A DNA stretch of 64,000 bases from Stenotrophomonas sp. BIO128-Bstrain (GTDB lineage: Bacteria > Pseudomonadota > Gammaproteobacteria > Xanthomonadales > Xanthomonadaceae). The translations under genes and the position numbers were made by a program. Position 1 is the first letter of the stretch; each line of letters starts with the position of its first letter. The stretch is from the NCBI RefSeq assembly GCF_030128875.1, contig NZ_CP124620.1, positions 496,001 to 560,000 on the forward strand, read 5' to 3'. This document shows, in pieces, positions 45,550-54,142 of this stretch. The notes below the pieces were generated by a model. The model had not been told where the DNA came from, did not search any database, and saw only the letters and a program-made list of their open reading frames with translations.

Positions 45550-46442
45550 ACGAAGCAACCCCCCATCGTTCCGGCAGCGTGGCCGTCATCGGTCGCCCCA
45601 ACGTCGGCAAATCCACCCTGACCAACGCCCTGGTAGGCGCCAAGGTCAGTATCGTCTCCAACCGGCCGCAGACCACGCGGCACCGGCTGCTCGGCATTGC
45701 CAGCTACCCGGAAGGGCAGATCGTGCTGGTCGACACCCCCGGCCTGCACCGTGCGCAGAAGCGCGCCATGAACCGGGTGATGAACCGCGCCGCGCGCGGC
45801 TCGCTCGAGGGCGTGGACGCCGGCATGCTGGTGATCGAAGCCGGCCGCTGGGACGAGGAAGACACGCTGGCCTTCAACGTGCTCAGCGACTCGGGGATCC
45901 CGGTGGTGCTGGTGGTCAACAAGATCGACCGGCTCAAGGACAAGGGCGCCCTGCTGCCGTTCCTGCAGCAGGTCACCGAGGGCCGCACGTTCGCCGCGGT
46001 GCACCCGATCTCGGCGCAGAAGCGCAATGGCCTGGAATCGCTGGTCCGCGACCTGATGAAGCTGTTGCCGGAAGCCCCGCCGATGTTCGGCGAGGACGAG
46101 ATCACCGACCGTAGCCAGCGCTTCCTCGCCGGTGAGCTGGTGCGCGAGCAGTTGATGCGCCAGCTCGGCGAAGAACTGCCGTATGCGACCACGGTCGAGA
46201 TCGAGCGCTTCGTCGAAGATGGCAACCTGCTGCGCATCGGTGCGGTGATCTGGGTCGAGCGCGAAGGCCAGAAGGCGATCGTGATCGGCAAGGCCGGCAC
46301 CCGCCTGAAGGAGATCGGCGCCAAATCCCGCCTGCAGATGGAACGTCTGTTCGGCGCCAAGGTCTTCCTGGAAACCTGGGTCCGGGTGCGCGAAGGCTGG
46401 TCCGACGATGAAGCCGCGCTCAAGGCGTTCGGCTACGAATAA
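45546..46442 (+). CDS. era: GTPase Era
   Basis: GTP-binding protein for 16S rRNA maturation and 30S assembly, 298 residues. GTPase motifs: GRPNVGKST (G1), DTPGL (G3), NKID (G4), SAQ (G5). The C-terminal KH domain includes [17 protein letters not shown]. Start GTG 45546 overlaps the rnc stop, which couples the two. recO follows after 31 bases. Confidence 0.97.
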   Translation: MNEATPHRSGSVAVIGRPNVGKSTLTNALVGAKVSIVSNRPQTTRHRLLGIASYPEGQIVLVDTPGLHRAQKRAMNRVMNRAARGSLEGVDAGMLVIEAGRWDEEDTLAFNVLSDSGIPVVLVVNKIDRLKDKGALLPFLQQVTEGRTFAAVHPISAQKRNGLESLVRDLMKLLPEAPPMFGEDEITDRSQRFLAGELVREQLMRQLGEELPYATTVEIERFVEDGNLLRIGAVIWVEREGQKAIVIGKAGTRLKEIGAKSRLQMERLFGAKVFLETWVRVREGWSDDEAALKAFGYE

Positions 46443-46473
46443 GCCGGCCCCTCCAACCCCGGGCGGTTGAACC

Positions 46474-47199
46474 ATGCGCATCGAGGATGAGCCGGCGTTC
46501 GTGCTCCACGCCCGCCCGTGGCGGGAAACCAGTCTGCTCGTGGAGGTGCTGACCGAGCAGTACGGCCGGATCGGGGTGCTTGCCCGAGGCGTATCCAGCC
46601 CGCGCAGCCAGGCGCTGCGCGCGGCCCTGCAGCCATTGCAGTGGATCCGCCTGACCGCCGTGCAGCGGGGCGAGCTGGCCCAGCTGCGCGGGGCCGAGGC
46701 CCTGGACGCTGCGCCACGCCTGACCGGCCAGGCGATGCTGGCCGGGTTCTACATCAACGAACTGCTGATGCGGCTGGCGCCCCGCCAGGACCCGCTGCCC
46801 GAGCTTTACGACCATTACGCGCAGGTCCGCGCACGGCTGCGCGATGGCGAGCCGCTGGCCTGGACCCTGCGCCGTTTCGAGCGCGACCTGCTGGAGGCCC
46901 TGGGCTTCGGCTTCGATCTGCTGCACGGCAGCGATGAGGAGCCGGTCGACCCGGCCGCACGGTATGAGCTGGACCCGCAGGAGGGGCCGCGCCGGCTGCT
47001 CAGCGACCGCGGTGTGGATCAGCGCCGTGGCACCGCGACCGGCAGTGCGTTGCTGGCGCTGGCCGCCGATGAACTGCCCGGGCCCGAGGATCTGGGCAGC
47101 CTGCGCCGGCCGATGCGCGCAGTGCTGATGCACCATCTGGGCGGGCGAGGGCTGAAATCCTGGGAAATGCTGGAGGACCTGGCGCGACGGGGCACCTGA
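46474..47199 (+). CDS. recO: DNA repair protein RecO
   Basis: A 241-residue recombination mediator that loads RecA on SSB-coated DNA with RecR. The N-terminal OB fold begins [22 protein letters not shown] and [11 protein letters not shown]; the helical C-terminal domain includes [24 protein letters not shown]. Cysteines of the zinc site found in some RecO proteins are absent. ATG 46474 has only a weak ribosome binding site. Last gene of the lepA-recO group; pdxJ, its frequent follower, is not here. Confidence 0.93.
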   Translation: MRIEDEPAFVLHARPWRETSLLVEVLTEQYGRIGVLARGVSSPRSQALRAALQPLQWIRLTAVQRGELAQLRGAEALDAAPRLTGQAMLAGFYINELLMRLAPRQDPLPELYDHYAQVRARLRDGEPLAWTLRRFERDLLEALGFGFDLLHGSDEEPVDPAARYELDPQEGPRRLLSDRGVDQRRGTATGSALLALAADELPGPEDLGSLRRPMRAVLMHHLGGRGLKSWEMLEDLARRGT

Positions 47200-47268
47200 G
47201 CGCAGGCGGCCCGCGGCGCCGTTGCGGGGGGACTCACGCGGCAACGCTGCACGCGCTGCCGCCCGTGC

Positions 47269-47979
47269 TCACTGCAGCAGGGCGTCGACCGCCACGCGAA
47301 AGCGGCTCTGCGCCCCGGTGGAGTCCGGGGCCTGATGCAGCTGGCGGACCGCCCGGGCCAGGCGCGCGGCGCCGACAAATCCGCAGCTGGCCTGCAGCCG
47401 ATGCAGCTGGCCGCGCAGGGCCCGCACATCCTCCTCGCGCAGGGCCTGGGCCACCGCGTCGCGAACCCCAGGCAACTCGGCCAGGAACAGCTCGCGCAAC
47501 GCGATGAGGTGGTGGCGCTGCCCGTTCAGCGCGGCCAGGGCCGTGGTTTCGTCCCAGTCCTGGCGCTCGCCCTCCACGTCCTCGGCGTCGGCAAGCACCG
47601 GGGCGGACAGGCTGCCAGCGGTATGCACCAACGCGCGGCGGACGGCCTTGAGCAGGTGCTCACGGCTCAGCGGCTTGACAAGGGTTTCACTGAAGCCGGC
47701 ATCGCGCAGCCGCGAATGGATCGAGGTGTCGCCATCGGCGGTATGTGCCAGTGCCGGCGTATCTGGCCGCGAGCGGCGCAGCTCCTGCAGCAGTTGGGTG
47801 CCGTTACCGTCGGGCAGGTTGACGTCGATCAGCCACAGATCATGTTGGTTGCCACGGGCGCGGTCCATGGCCGTGGCCAGGGAATCGGCGGTATCCACCT
47901 GCGCCGGCAGGGTTTCCAGCGCGGCCTTGAAGAAGCCGCGGCTGATGGTGTCGTCCTCGACGAGCAGGAATCGGGGCAT
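47269..47979 (-). CDS. Receiver - Hpt phosphorelay protein (Rec-Hpt)
   Basis: A 236-residue signalling protein without DNA-binding domain. The receiver domain (1-120) has FLLVEDD, phosphoacceptor Asp52 in LWLIDVNLPDGNG and a Lys in ETLVKPLSREH. The C-terminal part (about 145-236) is an Hpt four-helix bundle with phospho-His193 in LHRLQASCGFVGAARL. Such proteins pass phosphate between a hybrid kinase and a final regulator, but no kinase is encoded next to it, so its partners are elsewhere. ATG 47979 has AGGGA upstream; in-frame ATGs at 48003 and earlier are less likely. Convergent with recO and divergent from rlmD. Confidence 0.88.
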   Translation of the reverse strand: MPRFLLVEDDTISRGFFKAALETLPAQVDTADSLATAMDRARGNQHDLWLIDVNLPDGNGTQLLQELRRSRPDTPALAHTADGDTSIHSRLRDAGFSETLVKPLSREHLLKAVRRALVHTAGSLSAPVLADAEDVEGERQDWDETTALAALNGQRHHLIALRELFLAELPGVRDAVAQALREEDVRALRGQLHRLQASCGFVGAARLARAVRQLHQAPDSTGAQSRFRVAVDALLQ

Positions 47980-48140
47980 GGGATCCCTCGGGGTCATCTG
48001 CATTGGGGCTGCCTCCATGTCAGCTGCGCCCATATTAAACGCGAAGTCCCCGCCTGCAAGCGGTTTCAGCGGGCGGCAAGTCAGTTGGCAGTTGGTATCT
48101 GCGACAATACGCACCCTTTTTGCCCGCAGCCTGTTGCCAC

Positions 48141-49475
48141 GTGGCCCGAACCCGCTCCCGCCTCGACCGTACTCCCTTCCAGACCGACATCCTCGACCTC
48201 AGCCATGACGGCCGTGGCGTTGCCCGCCGCGACGGCGAGGGTGGCAAGGTCACCTTCATCACCGGCGCGCTGCCCGGTGAGGTGGTGACCGCCGAGCCGA
48301 CCGCGCGCAATCGTCATTTCGATGAAGCTCGGACCATCGAGGTCGTACAGGCCTCGCCGCAGCGGGTGACCCCGCGCTGCCCGCATTTCGGCGTCTGTGC
48401 CGGCTGCGTGCTGCAGCACCTGGAAGAGTCGCAGCAGATCGTGGCCAAGCAGCGGGTGCTGATCGACAACCTGACCCGGATCGGCCACGTCACCCCGGGC
48501 ACGGTGCTGCCGCCGCTGGTGGGCGACAGCTGGGGCTACCGCCGCAAAGGCCGCTTCTCGGTGCGCCGCGTCGAGAAGAAGGACAAGACCCTGGTCGGCT
48601 TCCGCGAGCTGGACCCGCGTTTCGTCGCGGACCTGAGCCAGTGCCTGACCGTCATTCCGGAAATCGGGATGAAGGTCGGCGTGCTCTCCGAGTTCATCGA
48701 GACCCTGGACGGCAAACGCGACATTCCCCAGATCGAATTAATCGCCGGCGATGACGCGATCATGCTGACCATCCGCCACATGCAGCCGCTCAGCGATGCC
48801 GACCGTGCCGCGTGGATCGTCTTCGGCCAGGCACACGGTTTTGCGATCTCGCTGCAGCCCGGTGGCGTGGAGTCGGTGCAGCCGCTGTGGCCGGCCGAGG
48901 TGCCGTTGTCGTTCAAGCTGGCGCCGTGGGATGTCGAGCTGGCGTTCCGCCCGCTGGATTTCATCCAGGTCAATGCCAAGCTCAACGTGCAGATGATCGC
49001 GCACGCGCTGGCCCTGCTCGATGCCGGTCCGGACGAGCGCGTGCTCGATCTGTTCTGCGGGCTGGGCAATTTCACCCTGCCGCTGGCGCGCACCGTGCGC
49101 AACGTGGTCGGTGTGGAGGGTGATGCCGGCCTGGTGGCGCGTGCGCGTGAGAACGCGGTGCGCAATGGGCTGGAGAATGCCGAGTTCCATGCCGCCGATC
49201 TGACCCAGGACCAGCGCCAGGCCTCGTGGATGCGCCAGGGCTTCGACAAGCTGCTGCTGGATCCGCCGCGCTCGGGCGCCATCGAAGTGCTGCAGCAGCT
49301 GCCGCTGAAGCAGTTCAAGCGCATCGTCTACGTGAGCTGCCATCCGGGCTCGCTGGCGCGCGATGCCGGCTACCTGGTCAACGAGCAGGGCTTCACCCTG
49401 GTCTCGGCCGGCGCGATGGACATGTTCCCGCACACCGCGCACGTGGAAAGCATCGCGGTGTTCGAAAAGCGCTGA
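48141..49475 (+). CDS. rlmD: 23S rRNA (uracil-1939-C5)-methyltransferase RlmD
   Basis: S-adenosylmethionine- and iron-sulfur-dependent rRNA methyltransferase, 444 residues. The N-terminal TRAM domain contains DLSHDGRGVARRDG; the cluster cysteines are in CPHFGVCAGC with a fourth in LSQCLTV; the Rossmann domain has VLDLFCGLGNFTLPLA; the catalytic Cys is in VYVSCHPGSLARD. The start is GTG 48141 (VARTRSRLDRTPF), which agrees with relatives. It ends exactly where the convergent gene ends: the two stops form TGATCA. Confidence 0.95.
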   Translation: MARTRSRLDRTPFQTDILDLSHDGRGVARRDGEGGKVTFITGALPGEVVTAEPTARNRHFDEARTIEVVQASPQRVTPRCPHFGVCAGCVLQHLEESQQIVAKQRVLIDNLTRIGHVTPGTVLPPLVGDSWGYRRKGRFSVRRVEKKDKTLVGFRELDPRFVADLSQCLTVIPEIGMKVGVLSEFIETLDGKRDIPQIELIAGDDAIMLTIRHMQPLSDADRAAWIVFGQAHGFAISLQPGGVESVQPLWPAEVPLSFKLAPWDVELAFRPLDFIQVNAKLNVQMIAHALALLDAGPDERVLDLFCGLGNFTLPLARTVRNVVGVEGDAGLVARARENAVRNGLENAEFHAADLTQDQRQASWMRQGFDKLLLDPPRSGAIEVLQQLPLKQFKRIVYVSCHPGSLARDAGYLVNEQGFTLVSAGAMDMFPHTAHVESIAVFEKR

Positions 49476-50087
49476 TCAGCGCCCGTCCCCGGGCGCGGCG
49501 TTCTGCCACTGGCCGTGTGCGTCGAACACATAGGTCTGCGGTTCGGTGCCGCGCTCGGTCGCATCCCCGGCGGTGACATTGCAGCGGATCTCCGGCGCCT
49601 GGGTGCTGCGCAGTTCGCAGTCGTCGATCGCGAAGATCTGCAGGCGCTGCTGGAACGCGCGCAGTTCCTCGCGGGTGGCGGCATCGTCGATGGACGCAGC
49701 ACGGCGATCAAGCTGCGCATTGAGCAGCTCGCGGACACGTTCGCGCGGGGGCACCGGCGCGTCGACATCGGCGCGCTGCATCGCCCAGCCCATGCCCTGC
49801 GGAACGAAGCGAAGCATGCGGTAGCGGTTCTTGAGGCCGATCTCCATGCCGACCAGGCAGTCGTATGCACCGGCGAGCGTGGTGCTTGCCCAGCACGGGC
49901 CATGTTCGAACCGGCGAGGGGTGAACATCGACTGCAGCAGCAGATCCTGGGTAGAGGCGGCCGGCGTCTTTTCCGCCTCGACCATGGCCATCACCGCCGC
50001 CTCGATCTGTGCAGGCGTGGGCGGCGAGGCGGCGAGCGCGCCCAACGGCAGCAGGGTCAGCAGCAGGGCGGGGAAGAGCGGTTTCAT
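49476..50087 (-). CDS. Hypothetical exported protein
   Basis: A 203-residue protein of unknown family. A signal peptide is clear (MKPLFPALLLTLLPLGALAA, cleavage near ALA-A). The mature part contains four cysteines (HGPCWAS, YDCLVGM, DDCELRS, IRCNVTA), enough for two disulfides, and helical stretches such as TREELRAFQQRLQIF. It is expected in the periplasm. AAGGA precedes ATG 50087. It is convergent with rlmD with no spacer, and its last six codons also encode a hairpin. Confidence 0.72.
   Translation of the reverse strand: MKPLFPALLLTLLPLGALAASPPTPAQIEAAVMAMVEAEKTPAASTQDLLLQSMFTPRRFEHGPCWASTTLAGAYDCLVGMEIGLKNRYRMLRFVPQGMGWAMQRADVDAPVPPRERVRELLNAQLDRRAASIDDAATREELRAFQQRLQIFAIDDCELRSTQAPEIRCNVTAGDATERGTEPQTYVFDAHGQWQNAAPGDGR
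49479..49496. terminator. Hairpin within the 3' end of the minus-strand gene, serving rlmD
   Basis: Perfect 7-bp stem GCGCCCG/CGGGCGC with loop TCCC, beginning four bases after the rlmD stop and lying wholly inside the coding sequence for the last residues (APGDGR) of the convergent gene. No T-run. Confidence 0.5.
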
Positions 50088-50167
50088 CGGGGGCGTCCTT
50101 GCAAGGCAGCCGGGCAGTATAGAAGCACGCCGTGGCCGCGGTGCCGCGATCGCCGCATACTGTGCGC

Positions 50168-50671
50168 ATGGGCATTGAAATCGAACGCAAATACCTCGTC
50201 ACCGGTGAGGGCTGGCGCACCGCTGCGCACGCGGTGATCCCGATGGCACAGGGCTATCTCAACGATGCCGCCTCGCTGGAGAGCGGCGCGCAGAAGGCGT
50301 CGGTGCGCGTGCGCATCCAGGGCGCGCAGGCCTTCCTCAACATGAAGTCGCGCGAGATAGGGCACACCCGGCAGGAGTTCGATTATCCGATCCCGGTGGA
50401 GGATGCGCGCGCGCTGCTGGCGCTGTGCGTCGGCGGGCTGATCGACAAGCGCCGGCACCTGGTCGAGCACGACGGGCTGCTCTGGGAGGTGGACGAATTC
50501 CTGGGCGAGAACGCCGGGCTGGTGGTGGCCGAAGTGGAGCTCGAGCACGCCGAGCAGACGGTTACGCTGCCCGAGTGGGCAGGCGAGGAGGTCACCGACC
50601 AGGTGCGCTATTACAACCTGGCCCTGGCCGCGCACCCCTTTTCACGCTGGTCAAGCGCTGAACGCGGCTGA
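50168..50671 (+). CDS. CYTH-domain protein (triphosphatase-type)
   Basis: A 167-residue protein of the triphosphate tunnel metalloenzyme family. The defining ExExK motif is EIERKYLV at residues 3-10; conserved acidic and basic tunnel residues occur in SVRVRIQ, FLNMKSREIG, FDYPIP and VVAEVELEHAEQ. Characterised bacterial relatives of this short type cleave inorganic tripolyphosphate, others are adenylate cyclases or thiamine triphosphatases; tripolyphosphatase is the best guess. ATG 50168 lacks a strong ribosome binding site. Divergent from the exported hypothetical gene. Confidence 0.88.
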   Translation: MGIEIERKYLVTGEGWRTAAHAVIPMAQGYLNDAASLESGAQKASVRVRIQGAQAFLNMKSREIGHTRQEFDYPIPVEDARALLALCVGGLIDKRRHLVEHDGLLWEVDEFLGENAGLVVAEVELEHAEQTVTLPEWAGEEVTDQVRYYNLALAAHPFSRWSSAERG

Positions 50672-50716
50672 TCCGCGGCCCTTGTGAAGCGGCCTTGCCG
50701 CCCACAATCTGGCCAG

Positions 50717-51409
50717 ATGAAAATCGATATCTGGTCGGATGTGGTGTGCCCCTGGTGCTGGATCGGCAAGCACCGGTTCCAGCAGGGACTGGCGTTGCTC
50801 GGCGATGACGCGCCCGAGGTGGAGGTGCATTGGCACCCGTTCCTGCTCGATCCCGACGCCGGCACGGCCCCGGTACCGCTGCGCCAGGCGTACGCGGCCA
50901 AGTTCGGCAGTGCCGAGCGCACCGAACAGATCCTGACCCAGACCCAGGCCGCGGCGCGCGCCGAGGGCCTGCCGATGGATTTCAACCAGGGCCAGGTCCG
51001 GGTGACCACGCTGCCGGCGCACCGGCTGATGTGGCTGGCCGGGCGTGAAGGCGTCCAGGCCGAGGTCGGCGAGGCACTGTTCCGCGCGCATTTCGTGGAG
51101 GGGCGCAACCTGGCCGATCCCCAGACCCTGATTGCCGCCGGCGCCGCCGGCGGGCTCCAGGCCGAGCGCATCACCGCGCTGCTGGAAGGAGAGGAGGGGC
51201 TGGAGGAGATCCAGGCGCAGCTGGCGCAGGCGCAGCGCTTCGGCATTCAGTCCGTGCCCACCTTCGTGATCGACGATAAATACGCCATCCAGGGGGCCCA
51301 GCCACCGGAGGCGTTCGCCCAGGCCCTGCGCCAGATCGCGGCCGAACGCACGCCTGCAGGCCCTGCGGGGCACGGCGATGGCTGCGGCCCGGACGGTTGC
51401 GAGGTCTGA
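50717..51409 (+). CDS. DsbA-family oxidoreductase, FrnE-like
   Basis: A 230-residue cytoplasmic thioredoxin-fold protein with an inserted helical domain. The active-site CPWC is in SDVVCPWCWIGKHRF at residues 11-14; the cis-Pro loop is IQSVPTFVIDD. A second cysteine pair near the C-terminus (GCGPDGCEV) is typical of the FrnE subgroup, which acts as a disulfide isomerase or in polyketide biosynthesis and oxidative stress survival in other bacteria. No signal peptide. It lies 45 bases after the CYTH gene and 67 before nagZ on the same strand. Confidence 0.9.
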   Translation: MKIDIWSDVVCPWCWIGKHRFQQGLALLGDDAPEVEVHWHPFLLDPDAGTAPVPLRQAYAAKFGSAERTEQILTQTQAAARAEGLPMDFNQGQVRVTTLPAHRLMWLAGREGVQAEVGEALFRAHFVEGRNLADPQTLIAAGAAGGLQAERITALLEGEEGLEEIQAQLAQAQRFGIQSVPTFVIDDKYAIQGAQPPEAFAQALRQIAAERTPAGPAGHGDGCGPDGCEV

Positions 51410-51476
51410 CGCTGCGCGCGGGTTCTGCGACAATGCGGCAGTGCGCCATGGTGGCGCCCCGTATTGGAGACACCCC

Positions 51477-52484
51477 ATGCTCGTGATCGGCGTTGCCGGG
51501 ACCGAACTCACCGCCCAGGAACGCGAGTGGCTGCAGCACGACGCCGTGGCCGGCGTCATCCTGTTCAAGCGCAACTTCGCCTCGCGCGAGCAGATCGCCG
51601 AGCTCTCGGCGGCCATCCGTGCCGCCGCGCCGCGCCCGCAGCTGATCTGCGTGGACCAGGAAGGCGGCCGCGTGCAGCGCTTCCGCGAGGGGTACAGCGC
51701 GCTGCCGCCGCTGCAGGGCTTCGATGCGCTGTATGCCTCCGATCGCGAGGCCGCGCTGGCCCTGGCCGAGCAGCACGCCTGGCTGATGGCCAGTGAAGTG
51801 CGCGCCAGTGGCGTGGACCTCAGCTTCGCCCCCGTCGTCGATCTGGGCCGTGGCAACCTGGCGATCGGCAATCGCGCCTTCAGCGCGGACCCGCAGGTGG
51901 TCGCAGCGTTCACTGCCGCCTATGTGCGCGGCATGCACAGCGTTGGCATGGCCGCCACGCTCAAGCATTTCCCCGGGCACGGCACCGTGCTGGAAGACAC
52001 CCATTTCCACGACGCCAGCGACCCGCGCTCGCTCGATGAACTGCGCGCGCTGGACCTGATCCCGTTCGCGGCCGGCATCGCCGCCGGCGCCGATGCGGTG
52101 ATGATGGCCCACGTGGTCTACCCGCAGGTCGCGCCGGAGCCGGCCGGCTACTCGCCACGCTGGATCCAGCAGATCCTGCGCGAACAGATGGGCTTCCGCG
52201 GCGTGGTCTTCTCCGACGACATCGGCATGGCCGCTTCATTCGCCGCCGGTGGCGTGAAGGCGCGCGTGGATGCACACCTGGACGCCGGTTGCGACGTGGT
52301 GCTGGTCTGCCACCCCGAACTGGTGGAAGAATCGCTGCGCGCCGTCGAAGGTCGCACCCTCAACACCGCTGCGCTGCTCGGCCTGATCGGCCGCGGCGCG
52401 CTGGGCTGGGACGGCCTGCTGGCCGATTCCCGCCACGGCACCACCCAATCCCGTTTGCTTGACACCCTTGGAAGAACCGTCTGA
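51477..52484 (+). CDS. nagZ: Beta-N-acetylhexosaminidase NagZ
   Basis: Cytoplasmic family 3 glycosidase that removes GlcNAc from recycled muropeptides; its product is the inducer of AmpR-controlled beta-lactamase in several gammaproteobacteria. 335 residues. Signature blocks: LICVDQEGGRVQRF, the catalytic loop KHFPGHGTVLEDTH with the His-Asp pair (family KHFPGHGxxxxDSH) and the nucleophile Asp in GVVFSDDIGM. TTGGAG precedes ATG 51477 by about eight bases. The stop overlaps the hpt start (TGATG), so nagZ, hpt and mtiP form one coupled operon. Confidence 0.96.
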   Translation: MLVIGVAGTELTAQEREWLQHDAVAGVILFKRNFASREQIAELSAAIRAAAPRPQLICVDQEGGRVQRFREGYSALPPLQGFDALYASDREAALALAEQHAWLMASEVRASGVDLSFAPVVDLGRGNLAIGNRAFSADPQVVAAFTAAYVRGMHSVGMAATLKHFPGHGTVLEDTHFHDASDPRSLDELRALDLIPFAAGIAAGADAVMMAHVVYPQVAPEPAGYSPRWIQQILREQMGFRGVVFSDDIGMAASFAAGGVKARVDAHLDAGCDVVLVCHPELVEESLRAVEGRTLNTAALLGLIGRGALGWDGLLADSRHGTTQSRLLDTLGRTV

Positions 52485-53038
52485 TGCCCAACCTCACCAT
52501 TTCCCAGGCCCTGGCCCAGGCCGACCTGCTGGTCGACCGTCCCACCATCGACAAGGCCGTCGCTGGCATCGCCGACGCCATCGCGCGCGATTACAAGGGC
52601 GAGGTCCCGCTGTTCCTGTCGATCATGCACGGCGCGCTGCCGTTCGCCGGCCAGCTCGCACTGGAACTGGGCGCACGCGGCCAGGACGTGCAGTTCGATT
52701 ACCTGCACGCCACCCGCTACCGCGGTGAAACCACCGGCGGCGACCTGGTCTGGAAGCACAAGCCGGCCACCGCGCTGTTCGGCCGCCGCGTGCTGCTGGT
52801 CGATGACATCCTCGACGAGGGCTACACGCTGCAGGGCGTGCGCACCTGGTGCCTGGAGCAGGGCGCCACCGACGTGCGCATCGCCGCGCTGACGGTCAAG
52901 CTGCACGACCGCGCGCTGCCGGACGTCAAGGCCGACTACGCCGGCATCGACCTGCCGGACCGCTATGTGTTCGGTTTCGGCATGGACGTCAACGAAACGC
53001 TGCGCTGCGTGCCGGCCATCTACGCGATGAAGGAATGA
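52484..53038 (+). CDS. hpt: Hypoxanthine-guanine phosphoribosyltransferase
   Basis: Purine salvage enzyme converting hypoxanthine (and perhaps guanine) with PRPP to IMP (GMP), 184 residues, cytoplasmic. The PRPP-binding motif is VLLVDDILDEGYTLQGV (about 104-120); the flexible catalytic loop is FDYLHATRYRG; the base-binding end is DRYVFGFGMDVNE. It overlaps nagZ by one base and mtiP by one base. Acting next to the thioinosine phosphorylase, which releases hypoxanthine, it would complete the recycling of that base. Confidence 0.93.
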   Translation: MPNLTISQALAQADLLVDRPTIDKAVAGIADAIARDYKGEVPLFLSIMHGALPFAGQLALELGARGQDVQFDYLHATRYRGETTGGDLVWKHKPATALFGRRVLLVDDILDEGYTLQGVRTWCLEQGATDVRIAALTVKLHDRALPDVKADYAGIDLPDRYVFGFGMDVNETLRCVPAIYAMKE

Positions 53039-53784
53039 TGGAACACATTTCCCTTGCCGTCATCGGCGGCACCGGCGTCTACAAGCTGGCCCAGCTCGAC
53101 GATGTGAGCAGCCACCAGGTGCAGACGCGCTACGGCACGCCGTCCGGCCCGATCCGCGTCGGCACGCTGCTGGGTCAGCGCGTGGCCTTCCTGGCCCGCC
53201 ATGGTGAAGGCCACTCGCTGCCGCCGCACAAGATCAATTACCGTGCCAACCTGGCCGCGCTGCAGCAGATCGGCGCGCAGCGTGTGCTCGCGCTCAACAC
53301 GGTCGGCGGCATCACCGAACTGTTCGGCCCGCGCGTGCTGGCCTGCCCGGACCAGCTGATCGATTACACCTGGGGCCGCATCTCCACCCTGTGCGAAGAG
53401 CCGGGCACCGACGTGCTGCACGTGGACTTCGGCCACCCGTACACGCCGATGCTGCGCAGCAAGGTGCTGGCCGCGGCGAAAGTGACCGGCGTGCGCCTGC
53501 AGGACGGTGGCTGCTACGGCGCGACCCAGGGCCCGCGGCTGGAAACCAATGCGGAAATCGCGCGCATGCGCCGCGATGGCTGCGATCTGGTCGGCATGAC
53601 CGGCATGCCCGAAGCCAGCCTGGCCCGCGAGCTCGGCCTGGACTACGCCTGCCTGGCGATCGTGGCCAACTGGGCCGCCGGCTGTGGCGATGGCGATGAA
53701 ATCACGATGGCCGAAGTGCTGGCCAATGTGGACGCCGCCTCCTCCGGCCTGCCCGAATTGATCGGTGAATTGGCACGGGGGTGA
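53038..53784 (+). CDS. mtiP: S-methyl-5'-thioinosine phosphorylase (MTAP/PNP family)
   Basis: A 248-residue nucleoside phosphorylase of the trimeric MTAP family. Blocks: AVIGGTGVY (phosphate loop), [28 protein letters not shown] and [31 protein letters not shown]. The gene order nagZ followed by this phosphorylase recalls Pseudomonas aeruginosa, where the enzyme uses methylthioinosine rather than methylthioadenosine; the assignment here rests on that context and on co-transcription with hpt. ATG 53038 (TGATG with hpt) is used; the ATG three bases earlier is equally possible. Confidence 0.85.
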   Translation: MEHISLAVIGGTGVYKLAQLDDVSSHQVQTRYGTPSGPIRVGTLLGQRVAFLARHGEGHSLPPHKINYRANLAALQQIGAQRVLALNTVGGITELFGPRVLACPDQLIDYTWGRISTLCEEPGTDVLHVDFGHPYTPMLRSKVLAAAKVTGVRLQDGGCYGATQGPRLETNAEIARMRRDGCDLVGMTGMPEASLARELGLDYACLAIVANWAAGCGDGDEITMAEVLANVDAASSGLPELIGELARG

Positions 53785-53813
53785 TTGTCATTACCGTACA
53801 AGGTTTGCATACT
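53785..53813 (+). promoter_or_regulatory. Sigma-70 promoter of the cold shock gene
   Basis: TTGTCA (53785-53790), 17-base spacer, CATACT (53808-53813), beginning at the base after the mtiP stop codon. The start point near 53820 gives a leader of about 53 bases, shorter than the roughly 160-base thermosensing leader of E. coli cspA. Confidence 0.65.
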
Positions 53814-53872
53814 CCGCCAGTGCGCTGGTTGAGCGTACACCACCCATTCATAGAAGAAGGTCTCGCATTACC

Positions 53873-54079
53873 ATGCCGAACGGTACCGTCAAGTGGTTCA
53901 ACGACGCCAAGGGATTTGGCTTTATCTCGCCGGAGGACGGCAGCGCCGACGTCTTCGCGCACTTCTCCGCGATCAACTCCAAGGGCTTCCGCAGTCTGCA
54001 GGAAGGCCAGAAGGTCACCTATGACGTGACCCAGGGCCCGAAGGGCGCCCAAGCCTCGAACATCGTGCCGGCTGAGTGA
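53873..54079 (+). CDS. Cold shock protein, CspA family
   Basis: A 68-residue single-domain nucleic acid chaperone. Both RNP motifs are intact: [10 protein letters not shown] (RNP1) and VFAHFSAI (RNP2), after the usual [10 protein letters not shown] start. AAGAAGG is upstream of ATG 53873. Whether it is cold-induced or constitutive cannot be told; the short leader favours a housekeeping or growth-phase paralogue. It is a monocistronic unit between its own promoter and a strong terminator. Confidence 0.95.
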   Translation: MPNGTVKWFNDAKGFGFISPEDGSADVFAHFSAINSKGFRSLQEGQKVTYDVTQGPKGAQASNIVPAE

Positions 54080-54098
54080 TTTTCTCGGCTGCGCATTG

Positions 54099-54126
54099 AA
54101 AACCCCGCTTCGGCGGGGTTTTTTTT
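54099..54126 (+). terminator. Rho-independent terminator after the cold shock gene
   Basis: 10-bp stem AAAACCCCGC/GCGGGGTTTT with loop TTCG and a T-run to 54126; a textbook terminator. The next gene starts 17 bases beyond. Confidence 0.95.
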
Positions 54127-54142
54127 CATCAGTGAGTCCCCC

